Positions 25,231-36,394 of a DNA stretch of 64,000 nt are shown in pieces. This stretch comes from Osedax fenrisi (taxonomy: Eukaryota; Annelida; Polychaeta; Sabellida; Siboglinidae): NCBI GenBank assembly GCA_964019155.1, contig OZ025244.1:10462444-10526443 (forward strand). The letters are read 5' to 3'. Position 1 is the stretch's first letter. Each line of letters opens with the position of its first letter. The notes under the pieces are model-generated. The model worked only from the letters and a program-made list of their open reading frames with translations, was not told the origin of the DNA and searched no databases. The position numbers and the translations under genes were made by a program.

Positions 25231-25799
25231 AAAGTTATAAATAGCTAAATGTAATGAATACAGAAATGTAAACAAAATATAATAGAAAAAGTGTAACGGT
25301 TCAGTGATTTTGTAAATTTATTATATATAAATGATATAAATGTAAATAAGTGGAGAAGATATAAATAAAAATTATAAATAATAAGTAGAGAACAAAGAGT
25401 ATAAGTTCATAAACAATATATGTGATAGTTGGATTATGATGACTTATCTTATTGTTCGATTGATGGGATAATATTGTAAGATAGGTTTATTAATGTTGAC
25501 AGGTTGTAATCAGGAAGTAAAAGTCTATATGGTGATGATGGTTTATTATACACAAATATAATAGCGAGCGCTATTCTCGAATGTGTTTTAAGTATACTAT
25601 AGTATGTTACTTATATATACAGCATATTCTCTCGATAAAAAGAATAAAATATAATAAAATAAAAACGAAAATAAAATGTGTTATGAATTATAATAAGATG
25701 AATAAATATATTACGTAATGTAGTGTTTAAGTATATCGCTTTTTTGATATATGGTTGATTATATATAAATATCTGAAGAGGGAAAGTATAAATTAGGAG
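25231..25799. other. AT-rich spacer upstream of the LINE
   Basis: May include the LINE 5' UTR. No coding or repeat structure beyond AT-richness was seen. Confidence 0.4.
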
Positions 25800-27083
25800 C
25801 CAGCCTCAGACATATATTCATCACCTCCAGCAAGGTGAAGCCTCTTTAGTCTGGCAACATGTGAGGAAGTGAAGAGATGTTTGTCTGAATTCTTTATTCT
25901 TTTTTAATCCAACTGAAACATAAAAGTGTTGCCCTCTTCACTTCCAATTTGCATATGCCTATCTAGAGTCTTCATCGCCCTCTGTACCCCGAAGTTATAC
26001 GTCAATACAGATGAGGAAATTGCATATAACACAATATGAAATCCATAGAATACAGTCTGTAAAATTTTATATTTATTATAATTTAAATTGTAAATATAAT
26101 TGTATATGTATACTAACTTTTTTACATGTTGACCAAATTGAATTATGATAACATTTCATTAGTGTTTTGTGTTTTTCCTTACAAACATCTTGATAATAAA
26201 TCTTTATCACTCAATCTTTCATAAATACTTTTCAAATGTGTTGCAGTTTGTGAATTTACTTTTGTATACATTGTAGAGTGTTATTTAGGTTGTTCTCCTA
26301 TAATAGAATATTAGTTATAAGAGTTGAAATATATATATATATATATATATATACATCAATATTATAATAAATACCTTTCTCTATTGCTTGTTTATAAAAG
26401 CACCATGTATTACTGCATAGATCATGGTTATGGGCTTCATCAGTAAACGTTACATGATAATATATCGCCCAGACAGCATCACACATTTTGTTGACATCAT
26501 CAGTATTATTTCTAATCTATATATATATTATATTATTTAAAATTTATGTAAAATATATAAATTATAATATATATTAAATGTATCTAAATGTATATTCTTT
26601 TATATCCCTAACCGCATTAGTAAAATAGTGATTCAATTTTAGAATAGTTGGTCCAGTGAGTCTACCAACTCCTCTTCCGCCTAATGTCACTCAAGTGTTC
26701 CTGCCAGTAGTCAAGAGACGTATGAGTGCCGTACCCATTCTTTTGTGCACGTGGTTAACACATTCCTCCTTTCTAATAAGGGATTCACCGTATACATTTA
26801 ATTCCAGCAATTTCTTTTAGGGGTGGAATCTCCATCCGATAAAATTCGAGTGTACCGCAGCTTATACTTATCAATTGATCTACTGAATATAGCTTTAGCT
26901 GCGGCAATCTATAAAACATTTATATTATTAGGAATCAAATATATATATGAATTTAAAATAAATAATAATTACCTCTATTCCACCACTACTTCCAGTATAG
27001 TTGATTGAACACTCATTGACGTGCCCTCTATGCCATTCTTCAAATACCCTCCGATCTATACTTTTTTGATTACATGCGCAAGC
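25800..27083 (-). pseudogene. Animal Mutator-like transposase, C-terminal two thirds
   Basis: Exon-like minus-strand segments follow the order of the Mutator-like transposase domain seen in many invertebrate proteins. 27083-26973: CACNQKS, EWHRGHVNEC, NYTGSSGGIE. 26908-26610: IDKYKLRYTRILSDGDS (the DGDS motif), then after a frameshift LNVYGESLIRKEECVNHV and KRMGTALIRLL, then GRLTGP. 26510-26361: MCDAVWAIYYHVTFTDEAHN, then WCFYKQAIEKG. 26260-26110: IYERLSDKDLLSRCL, then GKTQNTNEML. 26005-25800: FGVQRAMKTLDRHM to EYMSEAGS. Several stops and frameshifts (after CL, after LLS) make it dead. Splice signals GAG|GT and CAG/TAG acceptors flank some segments. The N-terminal part was not found. Such enzymes usually give 8-11-bp target duplications. 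Confidence 0.75.
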
Positions 27084-27189
27084 CTATAGTAAAAAATAAT
27101 AAAAATAAATAAGTATATATTATTATAAATAAAAACTACAAACGTGGCAATATTGAGAATAAGCCTAGAATGGAGAAATAAGGGATGAA

Positions 27190-27560
27190 AGAGGATGTAA
27201 TAAACATAATGGAATTGGGTCTAGTTTACATGTAGATTTAACTGTTAATAAAAGATTATTGATATTGATAATGGTTGGTAATGAAAAAGTGGAAAATGAG
27301 TATATTGGGCTTGATATTGGTGGGATGCAGGGTCGAGGGAGAGTATTTATGATTGATGATGTTTTTATGTAAAAGTAAGAGTCAAAGTTAGTCGCATTAG
27401 TTAAAGGGGAGTTATCAGGCAGTATTCGTTTTGTCAGTTTTCCTAGTAGTGTTGACGATATTCTAAATAATTTCTTAGTATCTTTTCCAGCTGATTTAAT
27501 TTGATCTATGTAATATTTATTTTTAGCAGTTTTTATTAATTTTCTATGTATTTTCTATAT
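27190..27560 (-). pseudogene. CR1/L2-like LINE fragment, related to the 17-25 kb copy
   Basis: The minus-strand reading RKLIKTAKNKYYIDQIKSAG, KDTKKLFRISSTLLGKL and NATNFDSYF aligns with KKAKHDYYTDTIISAGNNYK, KLFKISNSLLGR and NATNFDNYF of the larger LINE (the endonuclease-RT linker). It is a diverged, truncated second copy of the same family, so the family was active more than once here. Confidence 0.72.
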
Positions 27561-27597
27561 ATTATACTATCCAATTGATTTATTAAATAATACTTAT

Positions 27598-27882
27598 ATT
27601 AAATATAATATAAAGTTAACTAGTATACTGATAATGAGCCTGATATCATATGATATTTTTCTTACGGGTAGAGTATTGTTAAATAAAGACCAGAATTGTT
27701 CGACTGTATTAACGGTGTTATTTCCAAGTTGTTTTGATTACAACTAATCGAGTGGCCATTCTTAAAAATAAGTAGTCCATCTAAGAAGACATATTTTAAA
27801 ATTAAATTTAAATTATAGATGTAAATATAATATAAAGTTAACTAGTATACTGATAATGAGCTTGATATCGTATGATATTTAA
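27598..27882. repeat. 58-bp direct repeat, period about 222 bp
   Basis: AAATATAATATAAAGTTAAC to GATATCATATGATATTT occurs at about 27600-27657 and again at 27823-27880 with two or three differences. It is either a local tandem duplication or a target duplication-like footprint around a lost insertion. Confidence 0.7.
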
Positions 27883-29640
27883 CTAATATAATACAAATTA
27901 ATAAAATAACACCTGCCAAACAAAATGTTGTTGTTTTGCTAAATGATTATGTTATACATTATCTTTAATATGTAAGATGTCCGCATCGAACACCAAAACT
28001 TAATTCTACCATAGAGTGTGCTTAACAGGGGCATAGCTATTGATACCTTGATTAACATAAATGTTGGCGATAACATCGCAATACCACCTGTGTGGAGTAA
28101 TGGCAGTATTTCCTCTTGCTTTTTGAGGATGTATTTAGCATCTGTGGGGTGGAAGGAGCATGTTTTAGTTACGGGGGTGCGGTTATAGTTACTAGCATAC
28201 GTTACTTATTGATGTTCGAAGATATTAGATCACTCACCTTAGTATGTGTTATTTAATATGCTATATATAAAATATTATATATATATATGTGTTTTAATAC
28301 TTTGTTTAATATATACTGTGTTCTATGAACTCAAAAAATATAAATATTCGATGAAGATTGATGACTTCTAAGTAATATTCTTAATTTATATATTTTTACG
28401 ATTCGATGAGATTGATTATTTTAGTTGTAACTTATTCAGTAACTATAGTCATATGACCGATGGGTTATGCACGACCTTGGAGATGTTATCTAGATAATAT
28501 GGAGATCTACCGTTAACATGTTCATCAAGATCATCCTTATTTGAAGGTTTAACTGTACGTCATACTGCTTAGGTGTAACATTCACATAATCGTGAGGGTA
28601 GAGGGAGGAGGGCATGTCTTTACATGTTTGAAGAAGGGTATTTAAATAATAAAACAATTCATTATTTAGTCAATTATTATAACATCATCTAAACATTTTT
28701 TAGAATCATCATTTATATCCATTTTAATGATTTAATCACAATTATCATTATCATTATAATATATATATATTCTAACTTAGTTGTATGCTACCGTTGAGTA
28801 CAATTAAGAAACTTATGTGTGATCACGTGTTAATAGTATGACCAGCTGAATGTGCGTTATATGTACATATAATATCATTGCGAATGTGCTTAGCTCTTCA
28901 GTAGAGTATGATTACATAGAATCCAGATCCATATATTTTATAGTCGAGCTCATTTCTTTCGATGATTCCGATAATTATTAATTTTTTGATTTTAGTAAAC
29001 AATTTAACCTCTAATGTTTACATTCAATATAACATTGTACTCTCATTGTACGTGATAATGATATTATGGGGGTGCCAGTACTTTTTTTTCAGAAATTTGT
29101 CAATCTTTCTTTTGGAAATTATATCATTCAAATGATGTCAGATATCTGAATTATTATAATTGAACATATATTTTGATATTTTTATAGTTTTCAAAACTAC
29201 CTGTAAAATTTATATTATTTATTATATAATGCTAGGTTGAAAATCCAAGGCAATTAAGTTCATAAGCCCTAAAATCCACTTTATATTACGATACCTTGAC
29301 GTGGTATAGTGGCTTCTATATATTTATAGATCTAAATCGTAATTATAATAAATATAATATATATTTAAATGTATGTATTATTAAGTTTAAGTACGAAGTT
29401 CGTACTACAAACTATTAAATTGATAACAAAATTATTTACATTTTTTTATATAATATTATTAAATATAAATCATGTTTTTACATGATAAAATATAACTATA
29501 AAATATTTTTAAACTATTGAACACTTTTAAAATTATTCTACAAAAAATACAATTATTATAGAACTATATAATATCTATCATTTATAAAACTTTCAGTTAA
29601 ATGTCATTGAATAAATAAATAGTATCCTTATGTACATATC
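27883..29640. other. Unassigned stretch with short minus-strand open segments
   Basis: The composition is less AT-rich in patches. Minus-strand open segments read DAKYILKKQEEILPLLHTGG (about 28150-28080), MPSSLYPHDYVNVTPKQYDV (about 28610-28550) continuing in another frame as DEHVNGRSPYYLDNISKVV, and GIIERNELDYKIYGSGFYVI (about 28975-28915). None matched a family I recognise and no consistent splice model was found. They may be old transposon or gene exons. Confidence 0.3.
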
Positions 29641-29654
29641 CTTAATACTATATA

Positions 29655-29656
29655 GT

Positions 29657-29711
<55 letters not shown>

Positions 29712-29740
29712 TAATATATATATATATATATATATTCTAG
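29655..29740. repeat. (TA)n microsatellite
   Basis: Two pure TA runs are separated by a short TTCTAA spacer. 29741-30335 to the right is AT-rich with no visible gene. Confidence 0.85.
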
Positions 29741-30335
29741 GTAATATCAATATGTGTTCATTAAACACAACATTTAGATTTACCCGATCAGCTATTACAT
29801 TGACCTATAGTTATTTTATGATACTTTATTAAACTGAATGGGTCACCCTTTTAAAAATTGGTGAAATAATAGATTTTTCCAAACTTTCGATACAAAACTA
29901 ATTAATTAAAATATAATTAATATATAATATAAAATTTATAAAAATAAAATGAATAGTGTAATTCATTAGATAATAATTTTAACCTAGAAAATGTTATCCC
30001 ATAAAAAGTATTAATAGTTGACATAAATTTAAAGCGTTTCTATATTTCTATAATTGAAATAAAATGTCTTTAAATCTATTTAATTTCGACATACATTCGG
30101 ATAACTAGTTCTCTATATTATACGAAATTACTTTCAATATTTAAGTAATCATTTCAGTAAAGGATAAAGTTTTAAAATCGATTGCGAAAATTGAAACATA
30201 GAAACGCAAATTTATTTAGTAAACAAGAAAAAGCGAATTCGGCAATTATTCAAGTTGAAATTATAGATAAAAAGTTTTTAAAAATATATATAATTTCTAA
30301 AACTATATAATTGTAATATATGTATTACATTAAAA

Positions 30336-33090
30336 ATGAATTGTAGAACAGGTAACTTAGGAATTATTAACGAAAATTATGTAATATGTTCATGTGGTAA
30401 TAAATACCATTATAAATGCTTATATAAAGCAAATATTATGAAAACAAATTGGTCAAATAAATCACAAACAAAATATGTTATTCAGTTATTTTAGATCAAC
30501 AAATTTTATATTTAAATGTAATACATATATAAATAATAAATAATAATAATGATAATACACCAATAAATCTACCTTGTTTAGATAACTCATTACCATCATA
30601 TACTATTATTGATAATAGTAATATTAATAATTTAATAAATAGCACAGAAACAAAATTAAATATCTTATTATCAAAAATCATTGAAATAAGTGATTATTGT
30701 TATGACATTTTATTTCACACATTTTTCACATATTTCATACAATATGTTCAATTAATTCAATTTCTATTTAATATTATATGTGTTTATAGACCTCCAAATT
30801 GTAATGCAATATCTCATGAACAGATATGTAAATTATTTGTATCATAACCCAACAAAATTCTAATTCGTCTATAATTATAGGAGATTTTAATTTTTCAAAT
30901 TGTAATTAAAAGAATATACATTATAGTTACCCAAAAAGTTATGCATTACTTTACAATTCGGTTATTAAAAGTTAATTTTCACAATTAATAAATAAGCCAA
31001 CTTGTAATAATAATATAATTGATTTACTTTTTACTAATGAAAAATAATTACTATCTACTATTAATATTGGAGACTATTTCGGATCATATAAAAATAAAAG
31101 TGACAACTATCCTGTTTCATGTAATGTAAATATTGAAGAATACCCGTAAAAATATTTTAATATCAAACAATTTTTATTTAAATAATGCTAATATAAAATT
31201 GATATCATATCATCTTTATAGATTTAATTGTTCATATCTAAATTCAAATGATTATAATATCAATCAAAAAGTAAAATATTTTAATAATTTTCTAAATAAA
31301 TTATTTATATCACATGTTCCTAATATAAATAATACAATAACACAGGTACTTTCGAAGAATATATTGAAATTGAAGAAGCAAGTGCACAATTTATTTTGAA
31401 AATCTTATTTTGAATATCAAATAATACTATTTTATTTTCAGATTTCGACAAAGCAAATACATTAAATTCGTATTTTAGTTCAATTCAACAAAATTATAAT
31501 GGAAATTTACCCGAATTTTATAATTTGACTAAACAAAAATTTGATAATATTGATTTAAATCCTAAAATAATTAAAATATTTTAAATAGACTAAAAATTAC
31601 ACATACTATCTTCTATGTTAAAATTATTATCTAATGAATTGTGTAGGCCTTTATATATTATTTTTAATTCATCTTTATTATCGGGTAATATACCTACCGA
31701 AAATTTGGAAAAAATCTATAATCACACCAATATTTAAAAAGGGTGAACCATCACATTCAAATAACTATAGGTCCATTTCAATAACATGTGTAATGTGTAT
31801 AGTATTAGAACGTATTATTTTTAAACAATTAATTTTTTATTTAAAATCTAAAATTATTAACACAAAATCAATATGGTTTTATAAGTGGAAAATCAACAGA
31901 ATTACAATTAACAAAATGTTTTAAATATTGGTATAATGAATTGAATAATAAAAAATGTGTAGATATAATATATATATTGATTTTGCAAAAGATTTTTTTT
32001 GAAAAGCTATTATATAAATTAAAATCATACGGTATATCTAATAAAATAATAAAATGGTTTTATAATTTGTTATCGAATAGATCTCAAATTATACGGGTTA
32101 AAAATTCTTTTTCAAATAGTACTATGATAAATTCTGGAGTACCACAAGGGTCGGTTTTAGGTCTAATTTTATTTGTATTATATATTAATGATCATCCTAG
32201 TATATTCTCTTCAAAAATTCATATTGATTTATTTTCCGATGATACAAAAATATATTTTTTTTACGCTTCCTAGAGTGAAAGATTTCATTTACAAAATAAT
32301 TTATTAATTTATTTTCACAATGAGCAATTAAATGGCAATTAAATATTTCATTATCAAAATGTGCAGTTATGACTTTATGGAAGTTTACTCCATCAACATC
32401 TTTTATAAATAATATTAAATTAGAAAACGTTACTTTTTATAAAGATTTTGTAATAATATTTAAGAATAACCTAATATCAAAATATTGATTATATTTCTAA
32501 TATTGATTATATTTGTAAAAAAAACATATTTTTCTTTGAATTTAATTTGTAGATGCATTACTACAAAACCCCCTAGAGCATTATTAAATGCATATACAAT
32601 TTATGCAGACCAATTTTAGAATATGCATCCATAATTTGGTCACCTTTTTCAAAGGTTAGTAAATTTCATAGTCTCAGACCAAATTGAAAGAGTGCAAAGA
32701 TTATTTACTAGATATTTAGGATATACAAATTCTTCAAATATTAATTATAAATCATATGAAGAGAGATTGGAATATTTTAAATTAGAATCACTTGAACTTA
32801 GAAGATTAAAAATATATCTAACCACAATTTAAAAAATTTTAAATAATTATACAGATATAAATATATCATTAACATTTTGAATAATTGAGAACTAGAGGTA
32901 ATTGTAAAAAATTAAATGTAATACATAATTATGATAATACAATTAAAAATATAATTAATAATAGAGCAGTTAATATATGGAATTCATTAAATAATTATAT
33001 AATGAAATCTGTATCTGTTTCATCTTTTAAAAATAAAATAAACAAAATCTGTTTTGACAAACAACTTTTTGTTAACAGAAATTTATAATT
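30336..33090 (+). pseudogene. CR1-like LINE, plus strand, heavily degraded
   Basis: ORF1 opens at 30336 with MNCRTGNLGIINENYVICSC, then NKYHYKCLYKANIMKTNW: a Cys/His finger (C.C, H..KC, W) like ORF1 of the 17-25 kb LINE. Asn-rich sequence follows to about 30720. ORF2 endonuclease: VYRPPNCN, SIIIGDFNFSN, IDLLFTNEK. RT: WKKSIITPIFKKGEPSHSNN, YRSISITC, FEKLLYKLKSYGISNKIIKW, SGVPQGSVLGLILFVLYIND and SDDTKIYF (the catalytic FADD position reads FSDD). C-terminus 32885-33088: RGNCKKLN and RAVNIWNSLNNYI. Dozens of stops and frameshifts show great age. The 3' end lies near 33100. Composition is as AT-rich as the surroundings. Confidence 0.8.
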
Positions 33091-33640
33091 TTATATTGAT
33101 TTATCATTTATTTTGTATCTTAATTATAGCATTATCTCTTCACGGTTTTTAAAAAAATTTGTTTTTGTTGTAAAAAATGTGGTTTTTTATATCTATATTT
33201 CAAATATTCTATAATATAAAATTAATAATTCTTTATTATTACAAATTTTAAAGTGGGTATTATTTTATTTTTGTTTGTTCTGTATTATATTTTTATTTTA
33301 TATATATTTTGTATATATTTATCTAATGTATTATATTATTAAAATACAATATTAATAATTTACTGATACTTTTAGTGATACGTATTATATTGTTTGTTTC
33401 GTAATAGTATTGGTTTGTTTTGTTATTAACGTGTTCTGTTTGTGAATAGGTATATTGTTTTATTTTATTTTTAACGTGTTCTGTTTGTATATATATATGT
33501 TTCAAATGTATTATACAATTAAAATATAAAATTCACTTTCAGTTATTTAATTATAATAATTAAAAAGCATTATTATACAATGAATTACACTTTAGTGTAT
33601 TGAAAATATATATTTAAACATGCATTCTAAATAAATATAA
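33090..33640. repeat. AT-rich spacer with two copies of an ACGTGTTCTGTTTGT motif
   Basis: TTTTAACGTGTTCTGTTTGT-like phrases recur about 60 bp apart (33427-33445, 33470-33488), each followed by GTTTTATTTTATTTT or (TA)n. No gene seen. Confidence 0.5.
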
Positions 33641-33656
33641 TAACATTAGTAGAACC

Positions 33657-33915
33657 GGGAGACGATCAAAAAGGACGAGTCGGTGGTTAAAGGTTACATT
33701 TGAAATACGATTTAATAGTATATATACGTATATATATATATATTTTTTGTATAGATATTTGTGGGTTATTTGGTTTAATTGGTTTAGTTTGTTTCCTGTT
33801 TGGTTTTGTTAGCTGCATTACCTCCCAAAGTGAGCCTATAGGTCTATTAGTATATATACTAATTTATTTAAAATTTAACATTTAACCCTCATCTCGTACT
33901 TTTTGATCGTAACCC
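33657..33915. mobile_element. 259-bp MITE with 9-bp TSD, Mutator-like
   Basis: Inverted ends of about 42 bp start GGGAGACGATCAAAAA (left) and GGGTTACGATCAAAAA (right, minus strand). Perfect 9-bp direct repeats AGTAGAACC flank the element at 33648-33656 and 33916-33924. A GGG start plus a 9-bp duplication fits Mutator-type elements. No coding potential; the frame across it is low complexity. Confidence 0.82.
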
Positions 33916-33924
33916 AGTAGAACC

Positions 33925-34351
33925 TATATATATATATATTATATATTATATATATATTATAATACATACTAGATACTTTAGAAAACCTAGAAAGATAATT
34001 AATAAAATGACACTGTAACAATTAAAATTACTAGTTAATATTGTATATTTATTATTTTGTATAATTTTTATATAATTATTTATATTAAATAGTATATTTA
34101 GTTATGAATAATAGATTTTTTTGTTATCTTGGTTAATCACATTTATAAAATTTACCTACTATTATAAAATAAGATGTTATATTAAATGTTATTATTAATG
34201 TAACAATGTGAAGTATATTTTTAATAATTACTTTTAATAAATACAACTATTATATGATCTATGCACTACGTATATCACGTCATATGTAACATGAGGCATG
34301 CTATATAAATACATTTATTATATTTTAAACTATTATTGTATTTCAAATTGC
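33925..34351. other. AT-rich spacer
   Basis: (TA)n at 33927-33960, then AT-rich sequence. A THAP zinc-finger exon for the downstream P-type transposase would be expected here but was not found. Confidence 0.4.
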
Positions 34352-35872
34352 TTGAAAGAGATGCCGTACCATCTATCCTGTCTGTCAGAAATCTTCCAGC
34401 ACAAATTGGCAACGAGAGAATACAAAATATTCACCAAATAATACAGGTATTATATGCAATGAAACAATATAATATTAATTTAGTATAAAATTATATATTA
34501 TATATTAAACATGTTAAATTATATTCTATAAATACAATAAATAATACATTAATAATATGATAATATAAATTATAAATTATAAAAATAAAATATAAATTAT
34601 AATCATCATTTTAGTATAGAATTATATATTCAAGATATTAAATTACATAATATAAATATTGAAATTATATAATAAAAATTAATATAATAATTATAAATAT
34701 AATATAATTATTAATAATTTTAGCAAAAGCACCTAATTCAAAGTATAAAAGTGACACTGACTGATTCGACATCTAGTACAAGAAGAAATATAGTTTCTCC
34801 CATATATTTATTCTCAACATTGTCAGCATCTCTAGATCCTCAAACTCATTTCATAGATGATTTACTATCTACTAAGTGATATGAACTTACAAATGGTTTC
34901 GATAATAAAAAAAGCTCTCTAAATCTAAATTAAGAGCTGAATTATATAGAAGTAAATATAATAGAGTATATATCTAATACTAATACCCGAAATCTGCTAA
35001 TAAATCTTATGGTAATAGGTTTTGTGAAAATGAAAAAATGCACACACTTTCACTATGACACATTAGCCCTAAATTCTACCAATTATATAAATTAGTAACA
35101 TTTCCAAGTGTAACTATTCTATGAAATCCATCAATCTGAATACTGGCTTCCATAGAATAATATTGAATGGTCTTAAATTATAAAATATAAAGATAAAATT
35201 GTTTTAATAGCTTATGATGAAATGTCTTTAAAACCAGACTTTAATTATAATATAAATACAGATCAAATTGATTAATTTCAAAATTTAGGAGATGATAGTA
35301 TTAACAAATATATTGTTAAGTATGTTACAGTATTTATGATTCGTAGTTTATCTGGTTCATGAAAACAGCCAGTTGGTTATTATTTTACTTCGGGGGTTAT
35401 GAATGTAGATATCATTGAATCCAAATTAAAATAATGTAAAGATTCAATAATAGACTGTTCAATAATTAGATATGCTTTATTATACCAAAAATAGTAGTCT
35501 CTGATAGGGACATAGTAATCGTAGCTGTACTACAAATTTAGCAATTAAAATTGATGATTATTTATATCTTATTAATAACCTTATTTTACATATAAAGGCA
35601 ATACTATTTTTGTTATGTATGACTCCCCACATCTTATAAAAAGTATAAGAAATTGTTTTGAAACTGGGTATTTATTTAAAGGTAACAATGTTTTAATGAG
35701 TATTATTAAAAAAAAATATGATATTAAAAACAGGTATATATACTCATTGGCTACAAAACTTACAAAAAATAATTTTTATTTAAAATTCTTCACAAAGATG
35801 AAGGTAATTGTGGCATGTCAAATTGTAAGTAATATTACATATATAAGTGTATTGCAATGTAAACCCTATTGA
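34352..35872 (+). pseudogene. P-element / THAP9-like transposase
   Basis: First segment 34352-34446: ERDAVPSILSVRNLPAQIGN. The DAVPS phrase is the usual tail just after a THAP DNA-binding domain, and the segment ends at a CAG|GTATT donor. From 34730: VKVTLTDSTSS-type linker, then SVTIL, the catalytic-core segment KIVLIAYDEMSLKPDFNYNI with DEMS and TDQID, VFMIRSLSGS and KQPVGYYFTSG, where TGA replaces Trp. Last open segment 35615-35872: MYDSPHLIKSIRNCFETGYL, LATKLTKNNF and FFTKMKVIVACQIVSNI, matching the DxPHLIKSxRN and KMKVxxAxQ motifs of THAP9/P transposases. The catalytic residues in DEMS and D.PHL remain, but about fifteen stops are present. The THAP domain and C-terminus are absent. Confidence 0.82.
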
Positions 35873-36390
35873 GTGTAATGTTATATACTATATTTATTTC
35901 CGATATATTATACATTTATTATTTTTGAATCAAATTAAATATCTTCTACGAAAAAATAATGTTGAATTTAATATAGATACGGAGTGGCGAAAAATAGAAA
36001 ATATTTAAAAAGCTGTCATATATACTATATATAATATAGTAAATTAATAAATGTATGTAATATATTAATCTAATTTTATAATTATGATATATTAATATAT
36101 TTTATATTACAATATAATCTAATACCTCATGTTACATTTCTTTCATATTTTAATTTATAACTCATAAATAATATAAAAATAGATCAATAGTAACTATATA
36201 AAAAAATTCTGATCTTACATATAATCAGTATATATATAGGAATTATTATGAGGAACCATAATATAGGTTTATAAAATATACATTTATTAAAGATGCATTA
36301 TAATACCAATATACCTATGGTAATATACATTATTACAAATATTTAGATATATGAAGAAATATTTTCATTTTTTAAGATATATATATATAT
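35873..36390. other. AT-rich spacer
   Basis: No gene or clear repeat apart from a (TA)n run at 36377-36396 that abuts the 3' end of the RTE LINE and may derive from its tail. Confidence 0.5.
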
Positions 36391-36394
36391 ATAT

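Noticed and set aside
27600..27880. 58-bp direct repeat as long terminal repeats of an LTR element
   Set aside because: Too short, spacing only about 222 bp, and no gag-pol-like sequence between.
8224..35872. Possible reassigned stop codons (TAA/TAG/TGA inside conserved domains)
   Set aside because: All three stops occur at non-conserved positions and alongside frameshifts, and the Harbinger Myb-like gene and the LINE use normal stops. Ordinary decay explains them.
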